Shown here piece after piece: positions 25,226 to 37,913 of a stretch of DNA of 64,000 nt; positions within the stretch are counted from its first letter, which is position 1, and every line of letters begins with the position of its first letter. The notes beneath the pieces were generated by a model. It was given only the letters and a program-made list of their open reading frames with translations, searched no databases and had not been told where the DNA came from. Made by a program: the position numbers and the translations under genes. Location: the NCBI RefSeq assembly GCF_010015445.1, contig NC_053126.1, positions 14,072,169 through 14,136,168 of the forward strand, read 5' to 3'. The stretch is from Perca fluviatilis. Lineage: Eukaryota; Chordata; Actinopteri; Perciformes; Percidae.

Positions 25226-26430
25226 ATTTCTCTCCCATGGTGCTATCGTTTCAACTGACCAAGCATTTAACTTGATTATGCTGACCAAGCATTTAACTTG
25301 ATTTGTTGTCATATGCATATGGGACTGAACGCAAAAAAAAAATAGAATCAATGTATTATGAACTTTGCAAGAACATTTTTTTTAAGGTATGGTTATGATT
25401 CTTATCATTTGTGAATTTAGTTAAGACATACTGTATAAATCTAGTAAACATCTATTGTTTTAAGAGCAAAAAAAACAACAACATGGGAGAGCTTAGAGAC
25501 ACTGCCTTTGCAAGTTGCTGGGGATGTGCTGCCATGGAAACTAAGTGGATTTGGACCTGAGTGTGCTCCTTTTCCATTATTTACTGTGTTGATTGTTTAT
25601 TTTTAAGTCTGGTTGAGGGCAGGGAATATCTATTTTTTTAGTAACTCATTGAATTTTTGTTTACTGTTCTTTTCCGTGTCTTTTTGAATTCTTTTTACAT
25701 TTCAGTACAGTCATATTTCCCTCGCTGTTCTAGTACTGGAAATGTTTTTGGACGTATTATACTTTCATTCTTGTGGAATTGTTGGTATTATGATGGTGAT
25801 GGTTAAATTGGCTAACCTTTTGCTGTTTATGAATTTTATGTTGAATGTGAGCTTTGGGTTTCGTATGGCATTCTGAAGAGAAGACTCGATACATGAACTC
25901 CAAATGAGGTCCTATAATATGTGAGAATGCTGTGGTCTCTCCTCATTTAACACCTTGAATGCTCTGTGCCCCAAAAAATACAGCCCATTTAACAACACTG
26001 CATGCGACTGGGCTCTCATGATCTTATATTTGAAAAATTGCCCTCAGCAACACCTCCGAGGCCTGGTGCCAATCATAATTTATTTTATTTTATTTTCTGA
26101 AGTTTGGGGATGGGAAGACGGATCATGTGAGATATATCGAGGGTAAAACACATTGCACGTATATGGGCACTGTGCGACCATAGCCTGGTTATGAATCCAT
26201 CAGTGTTAATCTTCTCCATGGCAACTGTGTGTGTGTGGCTGGTGTAGACCGGTGTGGTTCGTGGTGTCTTGCCTCTGCAGTGCAGTAAACCCAGTGCTCT
26301 ATTCAATCAGTATGCTGTCAAGTCAGACTTTAGATAATGCACATACACATCAGGGTGTTGTGGTCTGTTTTGTTTAAATATCACTGATTGTGTATGTATA
26401 AAAAAAATAAAAAATAAATACAGAATAAAA
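24709..26430 (+). other. usp22: usp22 3' UTR (probable)
   Basis: About 1.7 kb without coding signal after the TAG. It contains an 84-bp CA microsatellite at 25141-25224 and an A-rich cluster with several overlapping AATAAA motifs at about 26400-26430, the likely polyadenylation signal. The end point is inferred. Confidence 0.5.
25141..25224. repeat. CA microsatellite, 42 units
   Basis: Uninterrupted; in the probable usp22 3' UTR. Confidence 0.98.
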
Positions 26431-28007
26431 ATATTCACTCATGTGTAAGATGAGGGCCCTAACCTATCACAGTAATGCCACATAAAAACCACAACCCCTG
26501 GTTGTTTAGCTGCTCTGTAAATTAAAACAAACAAATGCATATCCTTTGGTCTGCTGCAGAACCTCAACTAGAGGGCAACGGCGGACTTCCGAACAGTAAA
26601 ATCAAAGACTTGTGAAATGATCACTCTTTGGTTTTGATGTATCATGGAGCAGTTAAGGCCACCCAAGGACATTCAGGGACGCAGCTGAAACGAGAAGGAA
26701 GAGGAGAGCTTCATTATCAGTTTCAGTGATTAAACTCAGAACAAAACTGGAATCTTTATGTTCTGTCTTTTGTCTCATTCTTCCATTCACACTTTCCTTC
26801 ATTAGGACAACATAGCCTACAGTATGTCCCAGAATTGAAACGCTATTTATTCCTGTTGTACTCTTATGGTAGAACACAAAAGTACTGTAAACAGGTTTTT
26901 TGTATTTACCAAGAGCTGAATACAGTCCAACACACTTTCAAACATGCACTCTCACCTTTAGGGTTTATACACCTAGTGTCGTTTTTCTGCCCTGAGAGCA
27001 GTTCTAGTTGTTTGATTATGGCGCCACTTTGTGGTGAAACCAAGAAGCTCAGAGTAGGTCTGGAAAAAAAAAAAATCAAACCTGCTGAATATAATGCAGG
27101 TAAACTGAAAAAGGGAATTTATATATCTTCAGTGAGAGAGCCTCACCTAACAGTTTTCATACTTCACAATAATGCATCATGATAATCCAAACGTTTGATT
27201 TGATGTAAACATACAGTACTGAAATATTTGGCATCTTTTAGCATTTTTTCATAAACATTTCACAATATTGCACCAACAAAAATCACTGTCACTTATTACT
27301 TTATTGAGTTTCGACATAGCTTTACACAATCCATGTTTGCTCCATTAAACTTGCTGTTTCATTATAATTGAACAAAGCAGAAACAGGAAAAACATCCATA
27401 ATGCCAACTTTCTACAGAAACTGCTAAACTTTTGAGCAATTGTAAGATTTCCCAAAGCTTATGAGATACAGCATTTGAGCAATTCAAATAAGGCTCCTCA
27501 TAAAAATCTAAATAATAAACACCGATGGAGCAAATACTAAGTGGAAAATCTGCAATATAGACTTAAGAAATGCAGGTATTTAAAAAAAAAAAAAAATCTT
27601 TGCCGGAATCATAATTATAACTACAACAGCTGGATGATTTTGACAACACAAGATGTTTGGTTTTACATTTTGTGGTGCACACAAACTATACACTTTCATC
27701 AGGTTTAATGTAACTGAGGTGTTTGGTTTTGCAGCCTTAATGCAGCCTTCTATTTTTTTCTTCAGTCATCTTAGCAATGTCTACATTGATAATTCATGTC
27801 CGGATTCATCTCTCTATTATTATGCTAATTTGTGTAACCATGGGACCAACACTCTTAGTCACTGTTGCTATGGAAATATAAGACACTAGAGGTGTGTCAT
27901 GTCTTTCAATGGTAATAAGATGTTACAGACCAGGTAACAAGTTTCGCAATACTGCAGAGAGGGAGATTGGATATGGAATTTTATTAGTCATGGCTGGTGG
28001 TTCACAA

Positions 28008-28043
<36 letters not shown>

Positions 28044-29789
28044 ATGGAAAACTGAAGAATGCTCAGTGGTTTGTATGTGTTATTTGTATATACAGTATAA
28101 TACTATATAATACACATTTTTGCTATAGAATGGCTGGCTTGTATGTTGAGATCAATGCAACACACATTCTTTGCACATTAATCATAATCTGTCGCTGGGT
28201 AGGGTAAAGGTTTAACAATTTATATAGATAGTTATCTGATTACAGCAACAAACAGCGAGTCACAGGATGGCAGGATGAACTGTGGAGCACAATGATGATT
28301 ATTATAAAGGAACACCAAAGCCTCTTGAGGATAAGTGTTCTAGCCCTTCACAAATTCACGTCACTGAGACACATGGAGACAGAAATCGAAGATGGTCCAG
28401 TTTCATTATACAAAGTATTTACAAATAGTTTGCAATGGGGGGCAGCACGGGATAAACTAAGCCCCTCATATCTGCAAAGTAATATAGAGAAACAGAGGAA
28501 TTACCAATAGCACATCATCAAACAACGTTTTCTGTAATACAAAACAGTGAAACAACAATAAACGGTACGTGTTTTAAATGAAATATGTTTAAATCCATCT
28601 TAAATCCCAGTTTACTACTTCCAAGATAGTTACCCATCTGTTTCTTGGTATTAAAATATTCCTTTACAAAATACAATCTAAACAGATTTTATGCTCTCAG
28701 ATGACAAAAAGTCAAAGCTGAGCCACGACTAGGCATTCATACTGAATAATTTAGAATCATGCAGTCTGACATTTTTGATAAATGCCATTACTGTAATAGC
28801 TGCAAACAATGGCAGCAGCATTATTACATGATACACATAAATAATGGTAAATAAGCCATGATAAAGAACAGTTTCCAACAGAAGGCCAGTAGCAACAGGC
28901 ATACAATGACATTACTTGATATAATACTATACAACATCGTAATAGAGTTTCTATACATCTTAGCAGCACTTTGGTTAGAGGCTGGCTTGGTATATCGAGC
29001 CAGTACCATTAATGTAATATCAATTATGCATGTAGCTATATTGACACAGCGAGCGACACAGGACGAAATATTTGCCTGCCAACTGAACACTGTTATTCAC
29101 ATTTACATTTGATACATTTCTTCACAAGTAAAATTGGTCACACATTAAATCATGTGACCATTGTACTACAAAACACAAGAATCAATGGCACTGACATTCA
29201 TTCGTTATTCACAAGTTAGATTTAGAGTTTCAAAACTAAATGACACTGAATATAAAATCCTCTGACGTTTCATATAGTCTCTTTGCCCATTTCCTGTACA
29301 GTTATTTACAGTCAAAAAGAAAAAATAACTTGCAGACAAGACAGGAACAAAATAGAGGAATTATCATGTTTTAACAACAGTATTTTGTATTACAGCATAG
29401 GAACACACTGGTATGTAGTTATTTTTACACAATGCAGGCACAGGCCCTCTGCTGTAAACTATGTATATAACCCCGGGTCTCCAGAGGACCATTTACAAAT
29501 GGGCGTTAGTGTTCCTTCTACCTCAATACACTGAGAGCAAACAAACTGATTCCATTTTCATTCAAAGCATAGAGCATACAGTTGTATGGACTGATTATGT
29601 TATAATGGATTTGTTTCCAAGACAATGTGTCAAAGGCAGATAGAGGAACAGTTCAGTAGGACCTTCTGATGGTTTTTTGTCCTCCTTAACAACAGACATG
29701 TTCCTCTGTGACATGTTTATTATTTAATCATGTCTTCTTCCTATTCGATGTGATCTTAAAAATGTTGATAAGAGCTGTTATTTGTTTCA
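26431..29789. other. Intergenic interval between the convergent genes
   Basis: AT-rich, no supported exon. A GT run at 28011-28042. Part of 29000-31067 may be the sstr2 3' UTR, but no end could be fixed. Confidence 0.5.
28011..28042. repeat. GT microsatellite, 16 units
   Basis: Uninterrupted gtgt run. Confidence 0.97.
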
Positions 29790-31010
29790 GACAGAGATGC
29801 TCACAAGTCTCTGAGTCCAAGTCAAGTCTCAAGTCTTTTAACTCGAGTCCAAGTCAAGTCTCAAGTCTTTTAACTCGAGTCCAAGTCAAGTCTCAAGTCT
29901 CTCGTGGTTATAATGAGTGTTGTATCACCTGCTGCATTCCATCCAGGCTGCTCAGAACACTGCATAGCTAAATAGGCTATAAGGAATTCAAACCATGTAA
30001 AATGTTATTATGACTCATGTATCTATTATCATGCAGTATCAGTTTGATTAGTTGTTTGTTATATAATCAGTGTAAAAAGGCAATAGCAATATGACAACAA
30101 CAAAAAACAGGAATGCTTTACTTTCAAGTTAATAACTGTATTTTCCCTTGTAACATGAACATACAGTACAGTACAGACCAAATATTGAGGTACTCAGGTT
30201 ATCAGGAAAATATTGCTAAAATGAATAACTAACCTATTTTTCACTTACAGAGCAGTCTACAAATGACAGCCTATGTGTCCAGGTTTGAGAGGCTGGACAC
30301 ATCCCCCAGAGTCTCAAACCCAGTGTAAAGTTAACTAAATACAACTGTAACGTTACATGATCAACCGTAAATAATTAAAAGGGTGGCAGCCAGCAGGATG
30401 TAAATGATTATGTAATGTTAAATCCCCACAAAAAGTTTGGCAAATAAACAAACAAACGCTAATTCATCTTTTCATACCATCTAGTGAACGACGGATAGAT
30501 AGAGTTAATCTCCGTAGGTCATAGCTAAAGCAAGAAGCCGTTAGATAGCCAATGCTGAGCTAAACGTGTTTGCTAAGCTATCAGGGTGTGTGTTCAAGTG
30601 CCTGATAAAATGAGATGTGGTTGAGCCAGAATGATTTATCTTGATACCAAATATTTAGTATTCAGTGATTCTTTTGTTTGGGCCTTGTTGTCTGAAGATT
30701 TAAACCAAAGCTTCTGATGAATGGCACAGCAGCTGCCAGTGCAGTCGCCACGTTTGTTGTTGTCCTCTCATGTGTGGCCGCGCGCAGCAGATACGTTACA
30801 TATTACATAGGATGTTACGCAGGGAGGGGAATGACATTCAGCTCATCAGATGTTTCCTTAAAATAAAGATTGTTCACGAATCCTGCATCTCGAGTCCTAG
30901 CCGAGTCTGAAGTCTTTTGAAGATGAGTCTCAAGTCAAGTCTGAAGTCACTGTGTGTGCCACTTAAGTGCGCCACGGGTCAGAGTCTCAAACTTGAGTCC
31001 CCATTTCTGG
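29790..31010. mobile_element. Interspersed element with aagtcaagtctcaagtc ends
   Basis: Both edges are built from the same motif: 29811-29906 and 30887-30995 (gagtctcaagtcaagtctga, cttgagtcccc). This edge pattern is common in fish genomes. The 1-kb interior is non-coding. The right edge stops about 60 bp from the sstr2 stop codon. Boundaries are approximate. Confidence 0.5.
29811..29906. repeat. Three tandem 32-bp units
   Basis: Units at 29811-29842, 29843-29874 and 29875-29906, each containing gagtccaagtcaagtctcaa; the third decays at its end. Confidence 0.9.
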
Positions 31011-31067
31011 TTTCACATACGTATGAGTCTGTGTGAGTGTGTTTATGCAAGTCCAATCACCTTCCTC

Positions 31068-32180
31068 TCAGATGCTGGTCTGCAGGTCCCCATTCAGCAG
31101 AGTACTTTGGGTCTCTGTGGGGTCATTTATCATGCGAGACTTATCCTGCCGGCTGTCGCTGCGATCAGCCTCATCCAGCCCACCCACCTTCTTAAGACAC
31201 AGAACATTCTGGAAACTCTTCTTGAAGTTCTCCGACAGAAAGGCGTAGAGGATGGGGTTGGCGCAGCTGTTGGCGTATCCCAAAACCACCACAAAAGCAA
31301 AGGTGCTCCTCAGGATGGGAGTGGTGCTGATGGTTCCTGTCACCGAGGTGACGTTGAAGACGTAGAAAGGCAGCCAGCAGAAGACGAACACTGCCACCAC
31401 GATGGACACCATCCGAGTCACCCTTCTCTCTGAGCGCTTCCTCTTGGAGGAGCCCACACGGATGCCTGAGGACTTCACCTTAAAGATGATGAACAAGTAG
31501 CAAAGGCAGATGACCAAAAGGGGCAGGAAGAAGCCCAGGATGAAGGTGTAGAACATGAACACTGTGTAGTAGGCCTCTTGTGGCTCAGGCCACACGATGG
31601 TGCAGAAGCAGCCGTTGTGCTTTGTGCTTACTCCGCTGTAGATAACGATGGGCAGATTAACCATCAGTGACACCCCCCACACTGCTAAGTTAATAGTCTT
31701 CGCCATGCGCGGCTTGCGCCACTTTGTGGATTTAATGGGATGCACCACAGCCAGGTAGCGGTCGATGCTCATGACCATCAGGCAGAAGATAGATGTGAAC
31801 TGGTTTAGAGAGTCGACGGTCATCACCACCCTGCAGAGCACAGGGCCGAACGGCCAGTGGACCAGCGCCAGCTGGATAGCAATGAACGGCAGGCCCAGCA
31901 TGAAGAGCACGTCGGCCACTGCCAGGTTGAGGATGTAGATGTTGGTGACTGTCTTCATCTTGGCGTAGCGCAGGATGACGTAGATGACGAGGGAGTTTCC
32001 GCAGAGCCCCACAGTGCAAACCAGAAAGTACAAGCAGGTGATGACCACCGTGCTGGTTTTGTTGAAGCTGTGGTCTGTGTAGTTCCCGTGGAGGTCGGAC
32101 TCATTGCTTTGCATGAAGCTGTCATACATGAGGTGCTCCGACAGGTTCGGAGGGGACGATGGGAAGATCCACGAGTCCAT
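31068..32180 (-). CDS. sstr2: sstr2-like somatostatin receptor (GPCR)
   Basis: Class A GPCR that binds somatostatin at the plasma membrane; the family couples to Gi/o. Single coding exon, 370 codons, seven hydrophobic segments. The N-terminus has sequons at N12, N26, N33 and N40. Asp123 in TM3 ([11 protein letters not shown]) is the conserved ligand-contact acid; Cys116 is the usual disulfide partner of a Cys in loop 2; SIDRYLAV is the DRY motif at 140-142; FCWLPFY lies in TM6. [11 protein letters not shown] in TM7 is the somatostatin receptor signature. The tail ends NGDLQTSI, a PDZ-ligand-type end typical of SSTR2, which separates it from SSTR5 (TSKL-type end). ATG at 32178-32180 is chosen. 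The open frame extends to 32210, but only through a GTG, and the splice acceptor lies there. Teleosts can carry more than one sstr2 copy, so the paralogue is unresolved. Confidence 0.93.
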   Translation of the reverse strand: MDSWIFPSSPPNLSEHLMYDSFMQSNESDLHGNYTDHSFNKTSTVVITCLYFLVCTVGLCGNSLVIYVILRYAKMKTVTNIYILNLAVADVLFMLGLPFIAIQLALVHWPFGPVLCRVVMTVDSLNQFTSIFCLMVMSIDRYLAVVHPIKSTKWRKPRMAKTINLAVWGVSLMVNLPIVIYSGVSTKHNGCFCTIVWPEPQEAYYTVFMFYTFILGFFLPLLVICLCYLFIIFKVKSSGIRVGSSKRKRSERRVTRMVSIVVAVFVFCWLPFYVFNVTSVTGTISTTPILRSTFAFVVVLGYANSCANPILYAFLSENFKKSFQNVLCLKKVGGLDEADRSDSRQDKSRMINDPTETQSTLLNGDLQTSI

Positions 32181-32199
32181 GATAGTCGGATTATGGCAT

Positions 32200-32215
32200 C
32201 TCACCTGCACACATA
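32200..32215 (-). promoter_or_regulatory. Probable 3' splice acceptor in the sstr2 5' UTR
   Basis: On the minus strand, tttatgtgtgcag precedes gtgagatgcc about 25 bases before the ATG. It fits the end of a 5' UTR intron. Inferred from the motif only. Confidence 0.45.
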
Positions 32216-33920
32216 AAGACTTATGTCAGTAACAGCATAACATACTTTAAAATGACCCTTTTACTATACTTTATTTTTAAAATCCTGGCAGTCTGGTTGA
32301 TAGAGAATTTGATAATTATTCCACTTGATATGGATTATGATATTTGATTTTATGCTTTCCAGAAGAAGAAAAGTGAGATAGTCATCATCTTCATCAGATA
32401 TTAAATGTGATCTCTCTTCCTTTCTACTTGCTGTCATATGCTAGTCTGTTTAACCAATGTAACAGGTAGCTATTGATATAAGTGATCTCTATGACCTCAT
32501 AAATCCATGTTATCAGTTAGAACGATAGCTTTTAGATGTTACAGTATGTTTACTTGGGTCCTTTAAAGGCCCCTGGTGTTTTCAGTTAACCGGGCTGATT
32601 GGACCTCCTCCCAGGACTGTGTGGGTGTTTGTAGACTGATTGAATGATAGCTTGAATGATAGGGCAGGACATGGACAGTTTTATCATTCTTATTGGTATA
32701 AAAGATTTGTGACCTAATAAATTCCCATCTAAGCTACAGCCCACCTTCAACCTGAGCAGAGGTCTAATCAGCCACAATAACTGAAATCACTTGGGTGGGT
32801 GTTCAGAGGCATTAAAAAAAAGAAAATGTCCTTATTCTAATCAGCCTTAAGACTCGCTCTCTGGAGAACAGACCTGATTGATAGCATATGTAAAGAAGAG
32901 AACCTCAGGATGTGTGGCTGTGCTTTCTACGTGAGGCCAGACATTCCTTGTGTGTTTTCTTGGCCAGCCACTGCTACCCACTACTCACTCTGCACACCCT
33001 ACAGTCATAAGCTCTCCCTGGGGAAATGCTTGCCCTTCACGTGTTGCTTAATTATCAGCTGCGACGGGTTACACTGAATTCTTTGCTGACACATTTTTTA
33101 TGTTTATTAGGGGGTGTGCATGGATGTAAATTATTCCCAGCCTAAGTAATTGAATGAGGGGAATCACAGTACTGCCAACAGCTTTGCCACAGCCAGATTG
33201 AAGTGCTTGTCACTGCCAATGCACCGGAGGGAAACATGGTCTGACAACTTAGTATATATAACATAAGAGGTTTCATAATGCCTTGTTTTTGGTAAATAGG
33301 CGACTACATTTCAGCAAAGGGGATGTTTGAGCACAGGGAAAACACGTTGGTGTCTATAAATGTGTGTTGTCTGAGTCAGGTGGATGGACAGATTATTGTA
33401 TAATGTAACATTTGGAAAGTCATTATGAGAAACATCTTTTTGTTTGTGTTGCATAAGATAAACAAGCATGATAGTTCATTATTACTACAGAAACAGAGCA
33501 CAACAGACCACCTACAAAAACCAATACCCTCTTGAAGCACTTAGCTCTGTTACTGAGGTGAACAATAAATGGAATCTATCACAAGTTGAATCATGGTTGG
33601 TATGAGTAATATTTTGTGAAAATGAAATATTATTTTGTGAACTGTTAAATTGCTGTATTTGAGGCATTGTTCATACTTCATACATTCTTTCATAAAACCA
33701 GCCCAGAGACAGCACAGTCAAAAGTCAAAAGAGAGAAAAATTCAGTTTGCCATCAGAACAACTGGTGACATACTATTTTAAATAAAGTGGCTACTTCGAA
33801 AAATAGTAATAACAAAATAAAATAGTATTTCATTATTTTAGATTTTTCATATAGTGTTTTTCTTCTTCACTGTCATGGCCATGGATTCTGCTCTAACCTT
33901 TGCTTTTAGCAGCTAAAAGG
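32216..33920. other. Presumed sstr2 5' UTR intron or upstream flank
   Basis: AT-rich, with no coding signal and no repeat family recognised. Confidence 0.45.
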
Positions 33921-33924
33921 TAGA

Positions 33925-33926
33925 AG

Positions 33927-33958
<32 letters not shown>

Positions 33959-33960
33959 TA

Positions 33961-33991
<31 letters not shown>

Positions 33992-34055
33992 CTTCTACCT
34001 TCTATATATCTTCTAGCACAGATATATATATATATATATATATTATTATTATTAT
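33925..34055. repeat. AT microsatellite with perfect inverted flanks
   Basis: aggtagaagatatat ... atatatcttctacct encloses long AT runs, then a second ttctatatatcttctagc and another AT run. The whole can fold as one long hairpin. Confidence 0.85.
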
Positions 34056-36980
34056 TACATGCTCATAGTTAATTATGCAAATCCAGTTTATAGAAAATAA
34101 AATATAAATGAGGTCAAGTCAGGTATTCAATTTACAATGTTAGAAAACCCAGCACAGACCCAGCTGAGGGTTTGTTTCAATACACATGCCAGAACATCAT
34201 CATGTTACCACTTAACAGTAAAATCGCATTAATAATGAGACACGGGAGTGCTTACAATGTCCTACATGCTCAACTTGACAACTTGTTTCAACTTAATTTG
34301 AACGGAATAATCTCATTAACTTGCTAATGTAGGATACTATCTTCGCACATCTGAGACAATTCACCAACCACTTACCTTACCTGCAACTGGATTTTATCTT
34401 ACTATCTACAAGATGCGCCACTTCTGTGCGGATGAAAGAATTTCAGTGTTTAGGGCAGATTCATCTTCTTCATCTCCAAATATTCCTAGAGTTTTTCTCA
34501 CTGGCATCGAAGTAGGAAACCTCTCTGCATTGTATTTTTTCCTTTAAATAATCCCATAATCTAGTCTGCGTCACACACGACGAGAAAATGACAGAAAAGG
34601 TCGGACAAGTAAATAAAATACAAACGTTCTCTGCACAAAGCTCCGATGCGCTCGTGGTGTGATGCGCGCGCTGACTGCCTCCAGCTGGAGAGCGCGGGTA
34701 TGTTAAAGGACGCACATAGTAAGCGCCAAGGAGGTGCTGAAGAGACTCACCTCTGAACGAAAGAGGCTGTCTCCTTGGGTTACTCCGTATGTTACAGATA
34801 TCAAGCCCTGGCCTGCATACAGGTGGAGCTACGTGAATGGATCTTGATCACATGCATTGATGCACGGAGTGGAAGCTGTATTGCTTGTTGAACATACCAT
34901 ATTGATAAGGTTAAAGTGGGCACCAATAGGCCTACTTTAAATATGTCCATTTTAATTTACAAACGTTAACAATATGAACACACAGTAGGGCTTCTGAGCT
35001 TCAGGATCAACGCTCAATAGGCTATAATTTGTCTGTTACAGTTATAATCCAGCGTGCAAAAGGGTACTTATTGCTGTTTGCAAACGTCTACGACTTGTTT
35101 CTCACAAGAGAGTCAATTGTAGACTAATGGTTGAATAAATTGCCACTGAACCCAGGAAAAGCTCTCAGAATCCTTTACCCTAGACCATGTGGACTTTCAA
35201 ACTTCAAAATTATGACCAATTACCCAAACGCACTAAAGTAACAAGCATTTTTACGCACATCTCCAGATCCATTTATCACACGAATCCAATATTGACCCTG
35301 TAGTGTTCCCACAGTCGCCAGCCTTCTGGACCTTTGGTAAACTATGGGTAAACTCCAAAAGTTAAGGTAGCCCTCCTGACCCAGGACAGTAACAGGACAC
35401 CGCCTACGGAACTGGTGGCCACAGGCTGTATTGCAAGTCAACGCTTCAGCCATTCAGTCTCGAAATCAGTTTTAATTTAGCTCCCAGCCATCAGAGGCAG
35501 CACTGAGCGAGAAGTAGCACTCAAATTACGCGCCATGAAAATCCCACACACTCCACCGGATTAAGTTTAATCAGAGACGGTTTAGAACCGAGTAGGCTAT
35601 CTTTTGTTTAATATTCATCAATAAGATAAACGTAAAATGTGTGAAGAGTTGCCTCGACGTTGTGGTCTCTCCGTATTGTGTTCGTTGCAGTATGCTCTCT
35701 CCACATTAGTTTCACCCAGGCCTTGGATTTTCCTGATTTTCTCCAAATTAATTGACTTTAATGGCGAGCGAGAAAAAAAAATCAAAAACCAACACAACTC
35801 CAAAACAACCCTTGAGCATGATGTGGGTGATGATACAGAAGCAATGTCCGTGTCCCAATGTGCTGGTATGAGTGTAGTCCAATCTGCTGTACAGGTAAGC
35901 TAAATTCATTATCATTGAAACTGTTGTGCTACTATAATATTCTGCAATCTGAGTTGCCATTTCGAAAGGATAAAGTTAGGACTGTCATGCGAAATTGTAT
36001 TTGGCATTTGCTATGATAGCAAGCAATTGTTTGTCAGAAGGTTATGTGAAGTTTTAATGGCACAACAAACTGCTAAGCATTATGTTTCTGTCAACTGAAT
36101 TATTAAGCCCTTGGCAGCATAGTGTCCTGTGGCAATCTGCAAGTGTTTGAAAGAAAAACAAACAAATAATACACTGCAAACAAAGGGGACTGCCAAGAAA
36201 ATGTTTGGGGCATAAATGTGATGGCATATTATTGAGGTTCTGCTTAAGTTTCTTTAAAGCTGCATAGAGGTGGATGTGTTGCAACAGCTGTGACCACTGA
36301 GCCCACAGGTCTGCCCTCACTCTTTTGTCTTCCTAGCTGCTGCTTCTTTGTTAAATATTCTATAGTCTTTGGGATGCACTATTATTATTATAGGGACTAA
36401 ATATGTCAGGTATTATCTTCTGTAACCTCAAATTATGGCTTCAACTTCTGGACTGTTTGGCTTCTATAGTGTCACAAGTAATGTACATATGTGTTTGGTA
36501 TTGGTTTATTTAATTACCATTTTATATGCTATAACCATAAACTGTTTAAGCCATGACCACAGATTTTCAGTTTTTAATGTGAGAATGACTCACATCATGT
36601 GTCAGTTGAGCTAAACATCATTGATCCTCAATGTTTCAGATCACGACATCTGCATTTACTTTTCCACGTCATCTAAATGGTAAATAATTCAAGCTGGAAA
36701 TCTCATCTAGCTGTCACTGCAAACTCCTCGGCAACATCAAAAGCGAAAAGGTCCTTCGCACATGCTGATGCTGAAGCTACCAAATTTGGAGGCTAAGTAA
36801 GTTTTCATCCTCCAACACTCCACTTAGCACAGGTGAGGGGTTATGTAATGTGGAGAAGTGAATCCTTTATGTAAATCAGCAGAAAGAAGAGGCAGCTTCT
36901 TTTGAAGTGTGTTCAGTCTTTTGGCAAGCAGCATCTGTTTTATCACATCCTTATTAAGTTCATTCAAGTGATAGAATATG
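34056..36980. other. sstr2 upstream region and flank
   Basis: GC-richer stretch at 34640-34760 around the candidate donor (gcgcgcgctgactgcc). Frames at 35220-35453 (minus) and 35637-35903 (plus) have no recognisable domain. Otherwise AT-rich and plain. Confidence 0.45.
34745..34757 (-). promoter_or_regulatory. Candidate 5' splice donor of a non-coding sstr2 first exon
   Basis: The minus strand reads ttcagag then gtgagt (intron start at 34750), a near-consensus donor facing the acceptor near 32203. If used, the 5' UTR intron is about 2.5 kb and the promoter lies to the right of 34751. No TATA box or CpG island was established. Confidence 0.3.
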
Positions 36981-37383
36981 TTAAAGGTACTCTAAGTGAT
37001 GCCACGCATTTTTCTTAGGCTACAACATTTTTTGTCACATAGGCCTACAGCAAACATCTCCTCACTATCCACAAGCTGCCGGTCCCCTGAACACACTGTA
37101 AAAAAACGCGGTCTCTGTAGACAGCCCAGAGTCCACAAACGCCAACAAAAACAAAGTGGCCAACCTGCACCACAAAAACATAACAAACCGTGTTCCAGCG
37201 TTCAGCCAATAACCGACGAGAAGGATTTGGGGTGGGGGTTGGGGGGGGTTAGTTCGCTGAAGCACAGAAGGGAGGGGACGGGATGAGGAGGAGGAAGGGG
37301 CAAGTTAGTGTCGTTTTGTTTGAGAATACTTTGAACGTCAACAAGAATAACGTCTCCTAACATTGCTTAGAGCACCTTTTTAA
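36981..37383. mobile_element. TTAA-flanked MITE, about 400 bp
   Basis: Starts ttaaaggtactctaagtgat; the end, reversed, reads ttaaaaaggtgctctaagca. TTAA at both borders fits piggyBac-type insertion. The interior includes a G-run at 37229-37249. No transposase. Confidence 0.7.
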
Positions 37384-37913
37384 GTAGAGTAAAAAAAAAC
37401 AACAACGCATTATCATGGACGGTATTGCCATGATGCAGTCACTCTCCAGCCCTGCTGTGACTCCATGTCTATTAAAGAAGATGTGGGGAAAGGGGTCAGA
37501 TGCATCAAACCAATATTTCTGCTCAGCCAAGCTGTTTTTTCAATTTCATGAATAGCAGTTCAGGGGAATTAAGGTACTTGAGTACTGCATTGTCAATATT
37601 GACTTGTTACTTCTCTTTAAAAATCCACATGAGGCCACTAAATACTGAGTGATTCCACATTGTTCTTTGGCAAAAAAGTAATTAAATGAGACCTGGAAAA
37701 TGTGCACATCTTAACTGGTAAAGAGAGACAGTTGGATGTCGGCGGTAGTTTCTCTAACTCTCTGTGCGGAGGTTTTGTGTTGACATGAACCATGCATGGT
37801 GCAGGCCAAAAGGTCAAAGGGGAAATTAAACCGATAAAGAAGGGAAAGCAATTATTGATTAGAAGTTATGTTGCTACCAGGAACAATCGCTGACCAATTA
37901 ACTTGATTTTGTA
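37384..37913. other. Non-coding interval
   Basis: Plain sequence between two TTAA-flanked elements. No gene or repeat recognised. Confidence 0.5.

Noticed and set aside
32181..32210. Longer sstr2 start upstream of MDSWIF
   Set aside because: The first codon is GTG, and a splice acceptor lies in this stretch; ATG at 32178-32180 is the first real start.
31732..32216. Antisense and alternate-frame ORFs over the GPCR
   Set aside because: They are shadows of the sstr2 coding sequence.
35220..35903. Frames of 77 and 88 codons right of sstr2
   Set aside because: No recognisable product. They might overlap an upstream exon, but nothing supports translation.
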